Assembly: GCA_001275005.1 (NCBI GenBank)
Contig: JWZX01002202.1
Location: 1-40,468, forward strand
Source of the DNA: Chrysochromulina tobinii
Taxonomy: Eukaryota; Haptophyta; Prymnesiales; Chrysochromulinaceae
Reading direction: 5' to 3'
Length of the DNA: 40,468 nucleotides
The position numbers were made by a program, and so were the translations under genes. Below the pieces are notes generated by a model. The model was not told the DNA's origin. It made no database searches and saw only the letters and a program-made list of their open reading frames with translations. Of this stretch, positions 9,474 through 17,955 are shown piece by piece (the first letter of the stretch is position 1; each line of letters opens with the position of its first letter).

Positions 9474-9711
9474 GCGGCGGTGGCGGTGGGGGCAATGGTG
9501 ACGAAAGTGGTGGCAGTGGCGGGATCGTCGATGAAAGTGTTGGTGGCGGCGGCGATGCGACGAGCTCGTCGTCCGAACCGTGATAGATTCCTACTGATGT
9601 TGGATGTGTGGTTGCATCCCAGCTACCTCCTACAAATAAGACGGCAATTTCGTCAGTGCCCGCGGCGATTTGTGGCTTGAGCAAGAACAGGAGCGCGAGG
9701 GCCACCCTCAT
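7456..9711 (-). CDS. single-pass membrane protein with Pro-rich ectodomain and tandem-repeat tail
   Basis: Start ATG at 9711 gives 751 residues. Residues 1-17 form a clean signal peptide (MRVALALLFLLKPQIAAG). The predicted outside part is short and includes a run of Pro with occasional Ser/Leu (about residues 55-110). One strong membrane span lies at about 160-189 (MAILFGLLFASLAIGLLLAS), followed by the basic stop-transfer-like YRKVPLAYKR. The long inside part is charged and disordered, has one more globular-looking segment (SVVVIVTRAW through VSVYGNEDNALTTLRSLGAL), and ends with four copies of a 31-residue repeat (PDNLLDRERRKWAAP...). An upstream in-frame ATG at 9816 would bury the signal peptide. 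No known family recognised; a surface receptor- or scaffold-like role is a guess. Confidence 0.75.
7502..7524. repeat. near-perfect palindrome
   Basis: AGTTGTGTGCA, one central C, then TGCACACAACT: 11-bp arms with a single-base centre (a flanking G/C extends it by one pair). It lies inside the last part of the membrane-protein frame and would form a strong hairpin in its mRNA. Confidence 0.85.
7628..7960 (-). repeat. 93-bp tandem repeat, about 3.5 copies, in frame
   Basis: Unit starts at 7628, 7721, 7814 and 7907, exactly 93 bp apart and almost identical in sequence. It encodes the 31-residue repeat of the cytoplasmic tail of the minus-strand membrane protein. Near-identity at synonymous positions implies recent duplication or gene conversion. 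Confidence 0.95.
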
Positions 9712-10325
9712 TGGCCGCGCAACACTACGCACGTGTCGTTGCGTCGTGACGGGTCTCCGCGTTCGATGCTTCGGAGAGCGTCCGAAATATTCGGAGGGCC
9801 TCGTCGAACTTGCCACTTTTGTATTTTATTGAGAGAACCAAGTTCCGAAACGGACACTGCCACGCAAAGCGAACGTTTGCATTCTGATATGCGTGTGGCT
9901 GAAGTAGACGGAATGGGCAAGTTATTCGGTCGGTGTGGGGATACATGCGCATATCGACGTTCTTTGTTGCTTTTCCCACAGAAGCACAGGTACCATAGTC
10001 TCAAAGGACCCATGGTCCGGTCTCGGTCGAAGTACGAAGAGGCTCTGTCGGATCTTGGCAGGATGGCACCAGGAGCGCGGTCTCGACTGGCCCCGCCTAT
10101 TCGCGATTGACTTTACAAAAATAAGGCCCCGCGGGGCTACCATTAATGACCTCGAGAGGACTTGCCGATACAACACCGCTTTGGCTTTCGAGTTTCGACT
10201 CCAAAGTGAATTCTCCCTATTCTAAGACGGTGTGCTCCAGGGAGCGCGCGCTGAAGTAAAGCGAAGCTCAAGTGCTGAGCCGTGGAACATGCCTGGCTCC
10301 AACGTGTCAGGTGAGCGCTTCCTCA
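9712..10325. other. intergenic region without a supported gene
   Basis: About 610 bp between the membrane-protein start and the LON gene stop. Contains a CCCCGCGGGG palindrome near 10126-10135. Frames are short and unconvincing. Confidence 0.45.
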
Positions 10326-11639
10326 TCAGCCGACACCAGCAGTCGCCTGCAGAAGCTCGGAGAGCAGGCGCTGCTGCCCGCCTAGAAGGTCCCGTGCAAA
10401 TTCAAGCCGCTGCATTGTATCCTGCATCATAAACGCCTGCGCCCTCTCCATCGGGCTGAGTGTAGCTGCTGCTGCAAATGAGAGCAGCTGAAGCTGTGCC
10501 TGTTCTTTGCTTGTCACGCCCCACACATCGCGTACAGCATCAAAGAGGGCGTCGTCCCTCACAGATTCGTCGACTGGTTCGTCAACTGGTTCGTCAGCAG
10601 CGTCAAAGAGGGCGTCGTCCCTCACTGAGCCCGGCGGTGGTGCCGCCGAGTCTACTAGTAGCGATGGAGACGAACCAATGGACGAGTCCTTCGTGCCTCG
10701 ATCGGCGCGCGAGGAAACGGCGTCAACTGACGAACCAGTTGACGAACCAATGGACGTGCCAGCGTCATTGAGCAGGGCCGTCCGCCTCGTCACTATGAGC
10801 TGGAGCAACTCGCGCCCGTTCTCATCGTCATCGAGCTCTCCGGGGTCGCGCGGGCTGAAGTAGCACGTGCCCAGCCGTCCAGGCCACTCCCATGGCTCAC
10901 CTAAGTACACATGCTCGCACAACTCACCCTCCTCCTCGTTGAGCGACTCGTCATCGAGCGACTCGTAGCTGTCGTAGATGCCAAACGGGGTGCTCCGCTT
11001 GTCGGGACCGACGTAGATGTACTCACTCTTGGGCAGAGAGTACACGTCCGAATTGACCTGCTTCGAGTCGGCCTGGTCCGTGTCCAAAGAGTCGAGCGAG
11101 CACATGGGCATCTCCTCCGCTTGCTGCCTCATGATGAGCGCCAGCCGGCGCCGTTGCGACGCGACGTCTTCATGCACGATTCGGACGGCCTGAGTGGTCA
11201 TGGAGACTGTCATGGACAGGGACGCATCGACACTGTCACAAAACGGCGAGATCGTCGCCACCCGGTACCCATGCTGCTCGTGACGGCGCACTGCGCCTCT
11301 CAAGCTGCAACGGCCGATGCACACGAGCCGCACCCATGTGCAAAATGCATCGGCCCGAAACTCCTCGATCCGGAGCAACATGACAATCTCATGGGGCCTG
11401 CCCTCCTCATTCATGAGCAGTCCGCCAACGCATTTCTCACTGACGGCTGCGGCAGAGATGCAGGCCTGCAAGCTGTCCTCAAAGAGGAAAACGTTCAGTG
11501 CCTCGCCAGGCAGCAGCACGTGCGCCTCCTCTTGGTCGAGCAAGAATGGAAGCAGCCCGAGCTTGAGCTTACCTGGAGCAAACCCTCCAAGCAACGTCGT
11601 GGACAGCGCTGCGGCAGCAGCCGGTATCAGGAGCATCAT
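10326..11639 (-). CDS. LON substrate-binding-domain protein with signal peptide, no protease part
   Basis: Start ATG at 11639 (a GTG further out is less likely); 437 residues. Residues 1-14 are a signal peptide (MMLLIPAAAAALST); the following GGFAPGK could begin a transit-like sequence, so plastid or secretory routing is possible in a secondary-plastid alga. Residues about 28-135 match the LON N-terminal (PUA-like) domain as found in stand-alone algal proteins: LPFLLDQEE, VLLPGEALNVFLFEDSL, GGLLMNEEGRPHEIVMLLRIEEF and VRLVCIGRCSLR. There is no AAA+ ATPase or Ser-Lys protease domain. The middle is acidic and low complexity, with a duplicated block SVRDDALFDA. A C-terminal helix (MQRLEFARDLLGG) is typical of these proteins. 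Role inferred: substrate or protein binding. Confidence 0.75.
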   Translation of the reverse strand: MMLLIPAAAAALSTTLLGGFAPGKLKLGLLPFLLDQEEAHVLLPGEALNVFLFEDSLQACISAAAVSEKCVGGLLMNEEGRPHEIVMLLRIEEFRADAFCTWVRLVCIGRCSLRGAVRRHEQHGYRVATISPFCDSVDASLSMTVSMTTQAVRIVHEDVASQRRRLALIMRQQAEEMPMCSLDSLDTDQADSKQVNSDVYSLPKSEYIYVGPDKRSTPFGIYDSYESLDDESLNEEEGELCEHVYLGEPWEWPGRLGTCYFSPRDPGELDDDENGRELLQLIVTRRTALLNDAGTSIGSSTGSSVDAVSSRADRGTKDSSIGSSPSLLVDSAAPPPGSVRDDALFDAADEPVDEPVDESVRDDALFDAVRDVWGVTSKEQAQLQLLSFAAAATLSPMERAQAFMMQDTMQRLEFARDLLGGQQRLLSELLQATAGVG

Positions 11640-11692
11640 GACGGTCGACAGTCGAGTCACGTGAGAGCCTCCATTCGAGGTTCGAAACCTCA

Positions 11693-12065
11693 GTCTTCTC
11701 TGTGCTGCGCATCTCTGTGAATAGGGATGTTGAGGTTATCAAACAGCCCCACACGGGAGCCGGCCATGGGCCGGGCTCCTAGTCCCCCCTATACCAGTAC
11801 AGGGTACGGGAGGGTGGGGCACGATCAGAGTGCGCGCTCAGCTCACTCTTGACACGACACGAGGGCGATCGTGACAAACCTTAAGAGCGACGGACGGACT
11901 GGTTTCGTTCATTGAGTCCGTTCGTCAAAATGGTATGATGTCACTGTGAATGGACGGATATTCTCCGGTATGCATGCATGCTTATTCCCGCCCGCTGTGT
12001 GCGCGCCGCTCAGCGCCGGAGCGAGCGCCCTACCGCCCCTTATAGTTGCTTGCCCCTGAAGACAA
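11693..12065. repeat. duplicated promoter-region element, copy 1
   Basis: First copy of a ~370-bp direct repeat; the second is at 12097-12463. Both run from a shared GTCTTCTCTGTGCTGCGC start to a shared TGCTTGCCCCTGAAGACAA end with only scattered substitutions and small indels. It includes an inverted repeat GGAGCCGGCC/GGGCCGGGCTCC around a CCATGG core and an ATGCATGCATGC stretch. It lies 53 bp upstream of the LON start codon. No conserved open frame spans both copies. Confidence 0.9.
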
Positions 12066-12070
12066 CCAAT

Positions 12071-12097
12071 CTAACGCCTCAGCGTTAGAAACAACCG
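12071..12097. repeat. hairpin-bearing dispersed 25-bp repeat, copy 1
   Basis: CTAACGC-CTCA-GCGTTAG forms a perfect 7-bp stem with a 4-base loop, followed by AAACAACCG. The 25 bases 12073-12097 recur exactly at 23971-23995 in an unrelated intergenic region. Here it sits directly on the left edge of duplicated element copy 2. Confidence 0.85.
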
Positions 12098-12463
12098 TCT
12101 TCTCTGTGCTGCGCATCTCTGTGAATTGGGATGTTGAAGTTATCAAACAGCCCCCACGGGAGCCGGCCATGGGCCGGGCTCCTAGTCCCCCTATACCAGT
12201 ACAGGGTACGGGAGGGTGGGGCACGATCAGAGTGCGCACTCCGCTCACTCTTGACACGACACGAGGGCGATGTGACACACTTAAGAGAGACGGACGGACC
12301 AGGTTCGTTCATTGAGTCCGTTCGTCAAAATGGCATAATGTCACTGAATGGACGGATATTCTCCGGTATGCATGCATGCTTATTCCCGCCCGCTGTGTGC
12401 GCGCCGCTCAGCGCCGGAGCGAGCGCCCTACCGCCCCTTATAGTTGCTTGCCCCTGAAGACAA
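12097..12463. repeat. duplicated promoter-region element, copy 2
   Basis: Second copy of the element at 11693-12065. It ends 47 bp before the chromodomain start codon, so the two copies together fill the interval between two divergent genes. Could be a duplicated regulatory segment or two copies of a non-autonomous mobile element; no clean terminal inverted repeats or target-site duplication seen. Confidence 0.9.
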
Positions 12464-12510
12464 TCGATTCATTTACATTTTAGCCATGCAACTCCAGCCT
12501 AGCCAACTCG

Positions 12511-13083
12511 ATGACCGACACGTCGTCGCCACCTAAGGCGAGGCCAGCGAAGAAGAAGAAGCCCCCTAAGGCAAAACCGTCGTCGGCGTACCATGAAGAG
12601 GATGACCGGCAGGCCGCCGAGGAGGCCGCTCTGGCGCAGCGATTCTTGCAGGAGGCCATGTGCTGCACGCCTCGAGGCAGCCGGCCAAACATGAACGCAC
12701 CTACTCGCCCGCCGGAGCCACTTCCGCAGCCTCGAGCGCAAGAGGATGAGGAGGACGAGGAGGACCCCGATGCGGACGATCCGCGGTACAGCGCCGATCC
12801 TGAGTGCCTCCTCGCTCGGAGACGTCTCAAGGGTACGGATGTGTGGTCCTATTTGGTCAGATGGAAGGGGCTGAGCGAGGAATGGGACTGCTGGGTGGAC
12901 GCCGAGCACCTGGACGCCGAATTTGTCACGCGCGAGCTCGAGGAAACGGAGAGCGATCGGCCGCTTCTGACGGCGAGGGCCCACGCCGATCTCTCTGCGC
13001 GAGCTGAGGCTGCAGTGCAGGCGCCCCGAAAGCCTGCAGAATGTACGGATGCAGAATGTACGGATGCATTCGCATGTACGTAG
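12511..13083 (+). CDS. chromodomain protein
   Basis: 190 residues from the ATG at 12511. The N-terminus is Lys/Pro-rich and basic (ARPAKKKKPPKAKP), then an acidic stretch (EDEEDEEDPDADD) leads into a chromodomain at about residues 93-145. That domain contains ECLLARRRLKGTDVWSYLVRWKGLSEEWDCW followed by AEHLDAEFV, and keeps the RWKG core (Trp118) and the second Trp (Trp128). The aromatic position just after RWKG, Tyr in HP1, is Leu here, so methyl-lysine binding may be weakened. The C-terminus has a short AECTD duplication. Chromodomain proteins usually bind methylated histone tails in the nucleus; nuclear function is inferred from the domain and basic tail. Intronless. Confidence 0.82.
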   Translation: MTDTSSPPKARPAKKKKPPKAKPSSAYHEEDDRQAAEEAALAQRFLQEAMCCTPRGSRPNMNAPTRPPEPLPQPRAQEDEEDEEDPDADDPRYSADPECLLARRRLKGTDVWSYLVRWKGLSEEWDCWVDAEHLDAEFVTRELEETESDRPLLTARAHADLSARAEAAVQAPRKPAECTDAECTDAFACT

Positions 13084-13275
13084 TACCGGTCGTGCTTCTA
13101 AAAACTAGGAAAGCCGGCGTCAGCTCAATCTGCTCGCCGCCCGGTGACCGTAGTGCGTAGACGCGACACGTTAGTCGACTTATAGTCGACCCCCGCACCG
13201 ACCACCGTCGGCCCGGTGCCGCTCGGTTCGTGAGTCGTCGGCTCGCAGTGAGTTGCCCCTTCTCTCTCTACATTC

Positions 13276-14889
13276 TCACAACCCGCGTTCAAGCTGCTCC
13301 TGCAGCCATTCTTCACCCGTCTTCTCAGCCTTCCACATGGTGACGCGGAGCCGCTCCCACACGACATGAGGCGACGGCGGCCGCTTGGTCAGCGGCGCGT
13401 CCGTGTCCGCGTCCGCACCGGTAGCCTCCTGCTTGCGCGCATCGGCGTCCAACGGAGCGCCGGACTGAGCGCGAAGCGCCTCATCTAGGATAGCACGCTC
13501 AGAGCGCGCGGACACAAGCGGCTCGTACACGACACCGAGCTTCGCGGCCGCGGCCATCTCCGCCTCGCGCCGCAGCTGCTGTACGTGAGCTTCGGCCGCC
13601 TCCAGTGCCGCCCGTCGCGCTGCGGAGCGCTCGGTCGCCTCTCGCTGCAGACGGGCCTCGAGGGCAAGTAGCTCCTTCTCCGCGGCGGCAGCGGCGTGCT
13701 CGGCGGCCGCCGCCTCGGCCTCCTGCTGCACGGCCTCCTGGCGCGCCTCCCTCTCGTACCGGGCCTCGAGCACTTCGGCTGCCGCATCCGCCGCATCCGC
13801 GTACAGCCGGTCTGCGGCAGCTGCAGCGTCCGGGTACTTAGTGCGCTGCTCCTCGGCAGCTCGCGCCGCCTCGGCGCGCATCGCCGCGGCCGCGCGGGCT
13901 GCCCACGCCGCAGCGTCCGCGATGCGCTGCTCGAGCGCCGCCGCCGCGCGTGCCTCCGCTTCGTGCAGGCGACGCATGCGCTCGTCCATTCCCATCGACT
14001 CACTCGTCTCAGCCTCCTCCGCCTCGAGACGCGCCTCGGCCTCGAGGCGGCGCCGCTCGGCGCCGTACGGCTTGCCCGCGAGCGACCCGGCGCGGAAGTA
14101 GCCGCGTTCGCCGCCACGCTCAGTGCCGCGCTCGGCGCCGCGCGACGCCGTCGGGCGCTCAAAGAGGCGCGAGACCATCTCTCGCGAGGCCATCTCTCGC
14201 GAGTCCGACTCCGATCGTCGCCCTTGCGCCGAAGACGTCGAGGCGAGCGAGGTGACCGACGAGCCGCTCGCCGAGGGGCTCGAACCGTACGTCTCGCTAC
14301 AGACGCTGCCATCGGGCGACGGCTGGAAGTTGTACTCCTCGCGGGCCGAGTACGTGGCGTCGCCCGTGGGCCTGTCGGACGGCTGGCGCGGAGGTGGCGT
14401 CGGCACCAACGGCTGCTGGAACGGCTGTGGCTGCGTCGCGGGCGTCGATGCGGCAGCGGTGGGCAAGGGCGTGGCGCTCGGCGTCGCGAGACCAATTCCA
14501 CGCGGCGAGTTCCAGTGGCGTGGCGAGTTTCCTGGCCGGTTTCCTGGCTTGCCCGGGCGTGGCGAAGAAGGCCGCGGGGCTGCCTGCTGCTGCTGCGAAC
14601 TGAACGCGGCGCCGTCAGGATGGAGCGTGTTCTGCTCGTACCACGCGGCAAAATCGTCGCGGGACCAGTGACGCCGGCCGCGCTGCAGCGACTGGGTGAT
14701 CGCATCCGCCGCCGCTCTGTTCGGCTGAGGGTCGCGCAGTTTGTCTTCGTAGACGCGTGCGAGGAGCGGCTTCAGCGCGACCACGTGCACGGTCATTTGT
14801 TCCGCGAGCCCGGCAGCCGCCCACGCCTCCAGCGCCTGCTGGCGCGCGATCTCGGGCACGCTGAGTGCGGGCACACTGTGTGCCGGCAT
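13276..14889 (-). CDS. coiled-coil / disordered protein, 537 residues
   Basis: Start taken at the ATG at 14889 (MPAHSVPALSVPEIARQQAL) because the longer frame to 14982 would overlap the divergent neighbour's start. Residues about 1-95 look folded and helical (IARQQALEAWAAAGLAEQM, ALKPLLARVYEDKL), ending with WSRDDFAAWYEQN. Residues about 100-250 are Pro/Ser/Gln-rich and disordered. From about 275 to 480 there is a long Ala/Glu/Arg-rich helix (LEAEARLEAEEAETSES, LEARYEREARQEAVQQEAE), a likely single coiled coil. The C-terminus contains VVWERLRVTMWKAEKTGEEW. No catalytic motif. Structural or scaffold role is inference. Confidence 0.7.
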   Translation of the reverse strand: MPAHSVPALSVPEIARQQALEAWAAAGLAEQMTVHVVALKPLLARVYEDKLRDPQPNRAAADAITQSLQRGRRHWSRDDFAAWYEQNTLHPDGAAFSSQQQQAAPRPSSPRPGKPGNRPGNSPRHWNSPRGIGLATPSATPLPTAAASTPATQPQPFQQPLVPTPPPRQPSDRPTGDATYSAREEYNFQPSPDGSVCSETYGSSPSASGSSVTSLASTSSAQGRRSESDSREMASREMVSRLFERPTASRGAERGTERGGERGYFRAGSLAGKPYGAERRRLEAEARLEAEEAETSESMGMDERMRRLHEAEARAAAALEQRIADAAAWAARAAAAMRAEAARAAEEQRTKYPDAAAAADRLYADAADAAAEVLEARYEREARQEAVQQEAEAAAAEHAAAAAEKELLALEARLQREATERSAARRAALEAAEAHVQQLRREAEMAAAAKLGVVYEPLVSARSERAILDEALRAQSGAPLDADARKQEATGADADTDAPLTKRPPSPHVVWERLRVTMWKAEKTGEEWLQEQLERGL

Positions 14890-14947
14890 TAGGGCGGCGG
14901 CGGTCGGGACGACGGCCGAAGCGAGCGAGAGTTGAGCGGCCCAAAAA

Positions 14948-17008
14948 ATGGAGATAGACCTGCTCGGCGAGCCGCGGCTCAAGAATGGCCTGACTTACTA
15001 CCCAGGTGTGCTCACCGATGATGGCTCCGTCATTCTCGGCAACATCGTGCGGCTGCAGCTGATGGCCGAGGGCTCGCAGCCCTACATTGGCTATGGCTTC
15101 CTCAAGGGTCTGTGGCTCTGGCGCGATCAGCCGTACATGCGCGTGCAGTACATGGCGCCTACGCGCATGGACCTGCCCAGGGATGCCATCGCGTACCGTG
15201 CCGCGCCGGACGCCAGCGGCATTCCCGAGCTCATGGTCACTAACCGCGTGGGCGACCTGCATCTGAACGCGCTGCTGGGCCCGGTCTACATCGAAGGCAG
15301 CCCGCTGATGGGGCAGCTCTTCCAGGAGAATGTGGGCGCGAGCGCGGATGGCTTCATACTCATGCGCCATCTCGATCCGGCCGTGCAGCGTGTGCAGCCG
15401 CTCGACGAGGCCTTCCGCCTCACGCCGATCGTGCAAGCGTTCCCAAAGACGGTGCTGCGCGCCATGCTCGTCCCGTTGGCCTCGTCGAAGGCGCCCGAGC
15501 TGCGTGTGCCCAAGTGTGGAGGCAGCTGCAGCAGTAGTATTAGCAGCAGCAGTACGGCGCCCGTGACTCCCGCCACGCCGCACGCAGCGCCGCCAGCAGC
15601 AGCACTGCCGTCGACGAGCAGACCCTCCACCGTTGTGCCGACCATGGCGCCCTCGCCCGCCGCTCCACACGCGGCGGCTACCCTAACGGCTACCCTAACG
15701 GCTACCCCGGATCTCCTCGAGCGCGAGCGAGAGCAGGTGGCCAACGGATGGGCGGACGGACGGACGGACGGATGGACAGACGGGCGGCGCGCGGACGCGG
15801 TGACGCCGGCGCCCGCGCCTCTGAGGCCGCCGAATTCGTCTGCGGAGGACATGGGGGTGATGGCGAGCAGCGCCAGCAACAATCCGACGCGGAGCCCGAT
15901 GGGGGTCGGTAGTAGTCGATTGACCAATGGCGACTTAGCGAGGCTGCGAGAGCACGGGCTCTTGCCCGTGCACAGTGTCGTCGGGGACGATGAGGACGAG
16001 CCGAGGGAAAGCCCTGGACTCGGCCCGAAGGGCTCGCCAGCCGCCATCCTGCTCCAGGCAACCCTAGCAGGCCGTGGCAGCGTCATCCTGCGATGCCCGA
16101 TCGAGCGCCAGGCGCTGCGCGAAAAGCTCGCGAGCGTCTTCGGCCTCGTCTCCGCGAGCGTGCGCATCCTCTACGGCGTACCCAATCGGACCTACCGCGA
16201 GTTGCCTCCGATCGAATGGCGTGAATTCGGTGACGGCGAGACGAGCACAGCACTTCTGTACGCGGCGCTCGAGCGGCAGCCCGAGCTCAAGGCGCTACCG
16301 GTACAGGTCTCGGGCGAGGCGGTGGTGCACCTGCCCTGGCTGCACTATCTGTCGAGCTTACTCGCGCTCGCCAACCTCGCGGGCGCGTTTGCGTTCGGGT
16401 ACGTGGCCCTCTGGTCGGTGGCCGCGCCGGCTCCGTACATCTTTCTGGTCGGTCTGCCGCCGCTGATGCTCGCGTACAATTCGTATGCATGCATCGTGAC
16501 CATGAACGACGAGTACCTGCTCAGCGCGAAGCTGCGCACCGCGCTCGACCGCAAGGACGACTTGCTCGTATGCCTGATGCTGCTCGCGCTGTGCGGACCC
16601 GATGTCTTCCTCTTCGCGTGCCGCACGCAGCTGCCGGCTTTTGGCGCGGCCCTCTCGCTCGAGGCAGAGCGGCAGCTGCTCATCTGGGCGTTTGGGCTGC
16701 ATTGGGTGCAGGACGTGCCCATGCTGGCATGCAACGTGCTCATGCACGGGAGCGAGTTTCCATGGGATGGCGTCTCGCTCGTCGTGCTCGGGCTCTCCAT
16801 TTTGAGTCTCACCTACAACCTCGCGTGGCACGTGTACCGGCTCATGCGTGTCTCGCCTGAGGATGATCTCCTTGAGCTTGCGCCACCGTCCACCGCCGGT
16901 CCTCCAAGGGACTACGTGCCCGGAGCGCGGAGCAAGTTGCGCCAAAAGTCGATGCAGCACAACCCGAACAAGTACGTCGCGCTCAACGACGCCTCCTACA
17001 TGGCGTGA
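14948..17008 (+). CDS. multi-pass membrane protein with BAH-like N-terminal region
   Basis: One uninterrupted frame of 686 residues from the ATG at 14948, 58 bp from the divergent neighbour. Residues about 1-125 form a beta-rich folded domain (GVLTDDGSVILGNIVRLQL, LKGLWLWRDQPYMRVQYMA, PELMVTNRVGDLHLNALLG, GPVYIEGSP) that resembles a BAH fold: promoter-like strand pattern, WRD..YMRVQYM, and a late V-YI strand. That assignment is tentative. Residues about 190-340 are low complexity, including a short GWADGRTDGW repeat. Residues about 350-455 are a second folded part (ILLQATLAGRGSVILRCPI, SVRILYGVPNRTYRELPP). Five membrane spans follow at about 461-488, 494-516, 536-558, 575-599 and 605-632, with a polar basic tail. 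A chromatin-type module on a membrane protein would be unusual. Function unknown. Confidence 0.7.
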   Translation: MEIDLLGEPRLKNGLTYYPGVLTDDGSVILGNIVRLQLMAEGSQPYIGYGFLKGLWLWRDQPYMRVQYMAPTRMDLPRDAIAYRAAPDASGIPELMVTNRVGDLHLNALLGPVYIEGSPLMGQLFQENVGASADGFILMRHLDPAVQRVQPLDEAFRLTPIVQAFPKTVLRAMLVPLASSKAPELRVPKCGGSCSSSISSSSTAPVTPATPHAAPPAAALPSTSRPSTVVPTMAPSPAAPHAAATLTATLTATPDLLEREREQVANGWADGRTDGWTDGRRADAVTPAPAPLRPPNSSAEDMGVMASSASNNPTRSPMGVGSSRLTNGDLARLREHGLLPVHSVVGDDEDEPRESPGLGPKGSPAAILLQATLAGRGSVILRCPIERQALREKLASVFGLVSASVRILYGVPNRTYRELPPIEWREFGDGETSTALLYAALERQPELKALPVQVSGEAVVHLPWLHYLSSLLALANLAGAFAFGYVALWSVAAPAPYIFLVGLPPLMLAYNSYACIVTMNDEYLLSAKLRTALDRKDDLLVCLMLLALCGPDVFLFACRTQLPAFGAALSLEAERQLLIWAFGLHWVQDVPMLACNVLMHGSEFPWDGVSLVVLGLSILSLTYNLAWHVYRLMRVSPEDDLLELAPPSTAGPPRDYVPGARSKLRQKSMQHNPNKYVALNDASYMA

Positions 17009-17256
17009 CGGGCGGGTATCGAGCTACACACAGCTGCGAACTGGCTACATAGTCACCCAGTGCCGTGCAACACCACGTCAGCAGGGCGCGGCCCCCCGGC
17101 GAGGTAAGAGGCGATAGTCAAAAGAGAGAGATTCAGCGCTCGCGTCCATATTTACACCGGTGTGAGCATCTATATTTGCGCCACGTCACATCGACACAAA
17201 AAATTAGCGGAAAACGTGCGTGACCGACCGGCGAACGCATATCTGGATAGAAGCCT

Positions 17257-17757
17257 TCATGCCCCTTTCTGCTTTAGAAGGCTCGTCGCTGCCTGCAGCT
17301 TCAAGCTGTACTCTCGCACGCCACTGACGAGCATCAAAAACGAGAGTACCTGGCGAATGGCGTGCATCTGAGTGATGGCGGCGAGGTCCTCGACCGATGG
17401 TTGGAACGCCGAAGCGTCAAGAATCCTCTTCGCTCGAATACTTGTGATGATGACTGCCGGGATGATCACGGCCGGAGCGAGACCGACCGTGCAGCCCACC
17501 GCACCAACGCGGAACCCGGGAATGGTGATGCGGATGAGCTTGGCAACGAGTGCAATCAGCAAGAGCGGCAGCACAAAGCGCTGCCACTGTGACAGTATGG
17601 GCAGTGTCTGTTGTGCAGAGTACCATGCGGTAATGAGGGGTTGGTTGTCCGATAGATCGACGGCGAGGTCGACGGCGCTGAATGCACCCATCACCCCACC
17701 AATAACGCACGGAAGCACGACTTGCGGCAATGGCGGAAGGAAGGCGCCGCCGCCCAT
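17257..17757 (-). CDS. small multi-pass membrane protein, 166 residues
   Basis: ATG at 17757 to stop at 17257. Hydrophobic segments at about residues 12-33 (VVLPCVIGGVMGAFSAVDLAV), 59-76 (WQRFVLPLLLIALVAKLI) and 84-107 (VGAVGCTVGLAPAVIIPAVI), with a weaker fourth near 137-147. The loop DNQPLITAWYSAQQTLPIL and the tail LAAITQMHAIRQVLSFLML look like real protein sequence rather than a GC shadow. I do not recognise the family. It is divergent from the PH-domain gene, with 198 bp between starts. Confidence 0.6.
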   Translation of the reverse strand: MGGGAFLPPLPQVVLPCVIGGVMGAFSAVDLAVDLSDNQPLITAWYSAQQTLPILSQWQRFVLPLLLIALVAKLIRITIPGFRVGAVGCTVGLAPAVIIPAVIITSIRAKRILDASAFQPSVEDLAAITQMHAIRQVLSFLMLVSGVREYSLKLQAATSLLKQKGA

Positions 17758-17830
17758 GATCCTGTGGGAAATACTTCCGGAACTCTAAACAGTTTTGAAA
17801 GTGACCTCTGGATGAAGGTTTCGTCTTAAT

Positions 17831-17864
17831 TTGTCTGGTCTTGACTGGTCTTGACTGGTCTTGA
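17831..17864. repeat. 10-bp tandem repeat in divergent promoter region
   Basis: Three near-perfect copies of CTGGTCTTGA at 10-bp spacing, between the small membrane protein and the PH-domain gene, in the presumed shared promoter or 5' UTR. Confidence 0.75.
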
Positions 17865-17955
17865 ATTCGTCATCCCGAAGAGTTCCGGTGTCGCCGCGTC
17901 CGCTAAACTAGAAGCGCTCCGTCGCAGGCAGCACAATCGCCGCGCGTTCTCAACA

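Noticed and set aside
10326-11639. Full Lon protease
   Set aside because: Only the N-terminal LON domain is present; no Walker motifs or catalytic Ser/Lys region.
13485-14705. Arg/Ser-rich minus frame overlapping the coiled-coil gene
   Set aside because: Out-of-frame shadow of the Ala/Glu-rich helix; high Arg content comes from GC-rich codons.
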